Assembly (NCBI GenBank): GCA_011799875.1 | Contig: CM022303.1 | Span: forward strand, 275,600,904 to 275,664,903 | Source of the DNA: Thinopyrum elongatum | Taxonomy: Eukaryota > Streptophyta > Magnoliopsida > Poales > Poaceae | Reading direction: 5' to 3' | DNA length: 64,000 nucleotides | Part shown: piece after piece, positions 63,594-64,000 of the stretch | Layout of the letters: each line of letters opens with the position of its first letter | Position numbering within the stretch: position 1 is the stretch's first letter | Notes under the pieces: model-generated | What the model was told of the DNA's origin: nothing | The model's input: only the letters and a program-made list of their open reading frames with translations | Databases searched by the model: none | Position numbers and translations under genes: made by a program

Positions 63594-64000
63594 AGCTCTC
63601 TTTTTCATTAATACACTGATTAACAAGTACAGATCGTATAGAGTACAAGCATGGGTAGAGGACTACCTGTTTTAGATTAAAGATTGGCAAATGCCTACAT
63701 ATTTTTGATTGAAAAAGGATAAGTGCCCCGTAATGCCTTTCTTGTCCCTCTCCTCCTAGGAACTACAATGGGAGGTGAAGAGGGCAAAAGGAGCATCTGG
63801 GCAGAAGCCCAGCCTGACCCCGTCAGGGCCCGCGGGACGCAGCCTGACAAGATCGAGAGGGGCGGGGGCGAAGACGACGGAGAGAGCGGCTAGGCGATGC
63901 CCTGGTCACCACCGCCAGGACCAGCGGGATGCAGCAGGATGGACACCGGCATGGAAGACAAAGCCGGAGTCCACGAGGAAGCCTACCGAGGCCCAGCTGG
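63594..64000 (-). other. 3' part of the antisense unit of gypsy C
   Basis: The minus strand shows the same ATTAATGAAAAAG-type signal and downstream-gene sequence as gypsy B 13540-13950 (for example GGGGCACTTATC and GATCTTGTCAGGCTGC, minus reading). The ORF part and promoter lie beyond 64000. 63023-63593 is non-coding and also aligns with gypsy B. Confidence 0.5.

Larger units (their letters stand above)
39683..64000 (+). mobile_element. Gypsy C: second copy of the gypsy B family, incomplete at the window end
   Basis: The 5' LTR starts TATCGGTGCAACG (39683), resumes after the copia element, and ends at 49206. Then come the PBS, gag (49301), protease, RT-RNase H, integrase (to 62912), AATAAA and the antisense unit. 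The 3' LTR lies beyond 64000. It holds two nested elements: copia (39783-48378) in its LTR and gypsy D (51616-58912) in its protease region. The proteins match gypsy B closely throughout but carry a different set of stops, so both copies decayed independently after splitting. Confidence 0.93.

Noticed and set aside
1..64000. Host protein-coding genes, tRNA or rRNA genes, CRISPR arrays, bacterial-type operons
   Set aside because: None seen. All supportable frames lie inside bounded transposons, and the sequence is plainly plant repeat DNA.

Overview
This window is intergenic DNA from a large, repeat-rich grass genome, most likely a Triticeae species (wheat, barley, Aegilops or a relative). The evidence is several kinds of LTR retrotransposon nested in one another, two CACTA DNA transposons of one family, Stowaway-type MITEs, and LTR and 3'-untranslated sequences that I recognise as Triticeae-type. 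I see no host gene, rRNA or tRNA gene, or CRISPR array. Almost every reading frame belongs to a transposon, and most are broken. Family names such as Sabrina-like are from memory and unverified. Boundaries rest on LTR ends (TG...CA), target-site duplications (TSDs), primer-binding sites (PBS) and polypurine tracts (PPT) visible in the sequence.

Left half (1-38513). The outermost layer is the 3' part of a CACTA element (CACTA-2, 36423-38513). A Sabrina-like Ty3/gypsy element appears to have inserted into it; only that element's 3' part is in the window (1-2058, 18186-19369, and an LTR at 19370-20891 plus 36381-36422). It contains two further nests. The first is a minus-strand, non-autonomous gypsy element A (2059-18180, TSD AAGAT), which holds the plus-strand gypsy element B (5890-15899, TSD GCGGG) with decayed gag-pol. 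The second is CACTA-1 (20892-36377, TSD ATC), which sits in the last 45 bp of the Sabrina-like LTR. CACTA-1 lacks a recognisable transposase. It carries a 3'-5' exonuclease gene, an intact 245-codon ORF with its own TATA box, two broken alanine- or acid-rich genes, a B3-like DNA-binding gene fragment and several tandem arrays. One array is split by a 4.2-kb solo LTR (27344-31584, TSD GAAAT).

Right half (38514-64000). After about 1.2 kb of truncated transposon ends comes gypsy element C (39683 to beyond the window end), a second, more diverged copy of the B family. Its 5' LTR is split by a copia-type gag-only element (39783-48378, TSD CAGAG). Its protease region is split by a non-autonomous gypsy element D (51616-58912, TSD CAAAG). 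D has a short gag-like ORF on the plus strand and a large two-exon gene on the opposite strand, encoding a protein with the 'putative gypsy type transposon' domain (Transposase_28).

How the parts relate. B and C could once supply gag, protease, reverse transcriptase, RNase H and integrase. A, D and the copia element lack pol and would depend on such proteins in trans. B, C and D share nearly the same PBS, and all four gypsy LTR types (A-D) share a conserved box of about 38 bp near the U5 end. B, C and D each also carry an antisense transcription unit between pol (or gag) and the 3' LTR. The most interesting signals are these antisense genes, the exonuclease and B3 genes inside the CACTA elements, the conserved LTR box, and a dense array of TCGGT-N3-ACCGA palindromes in the copia LTRs.
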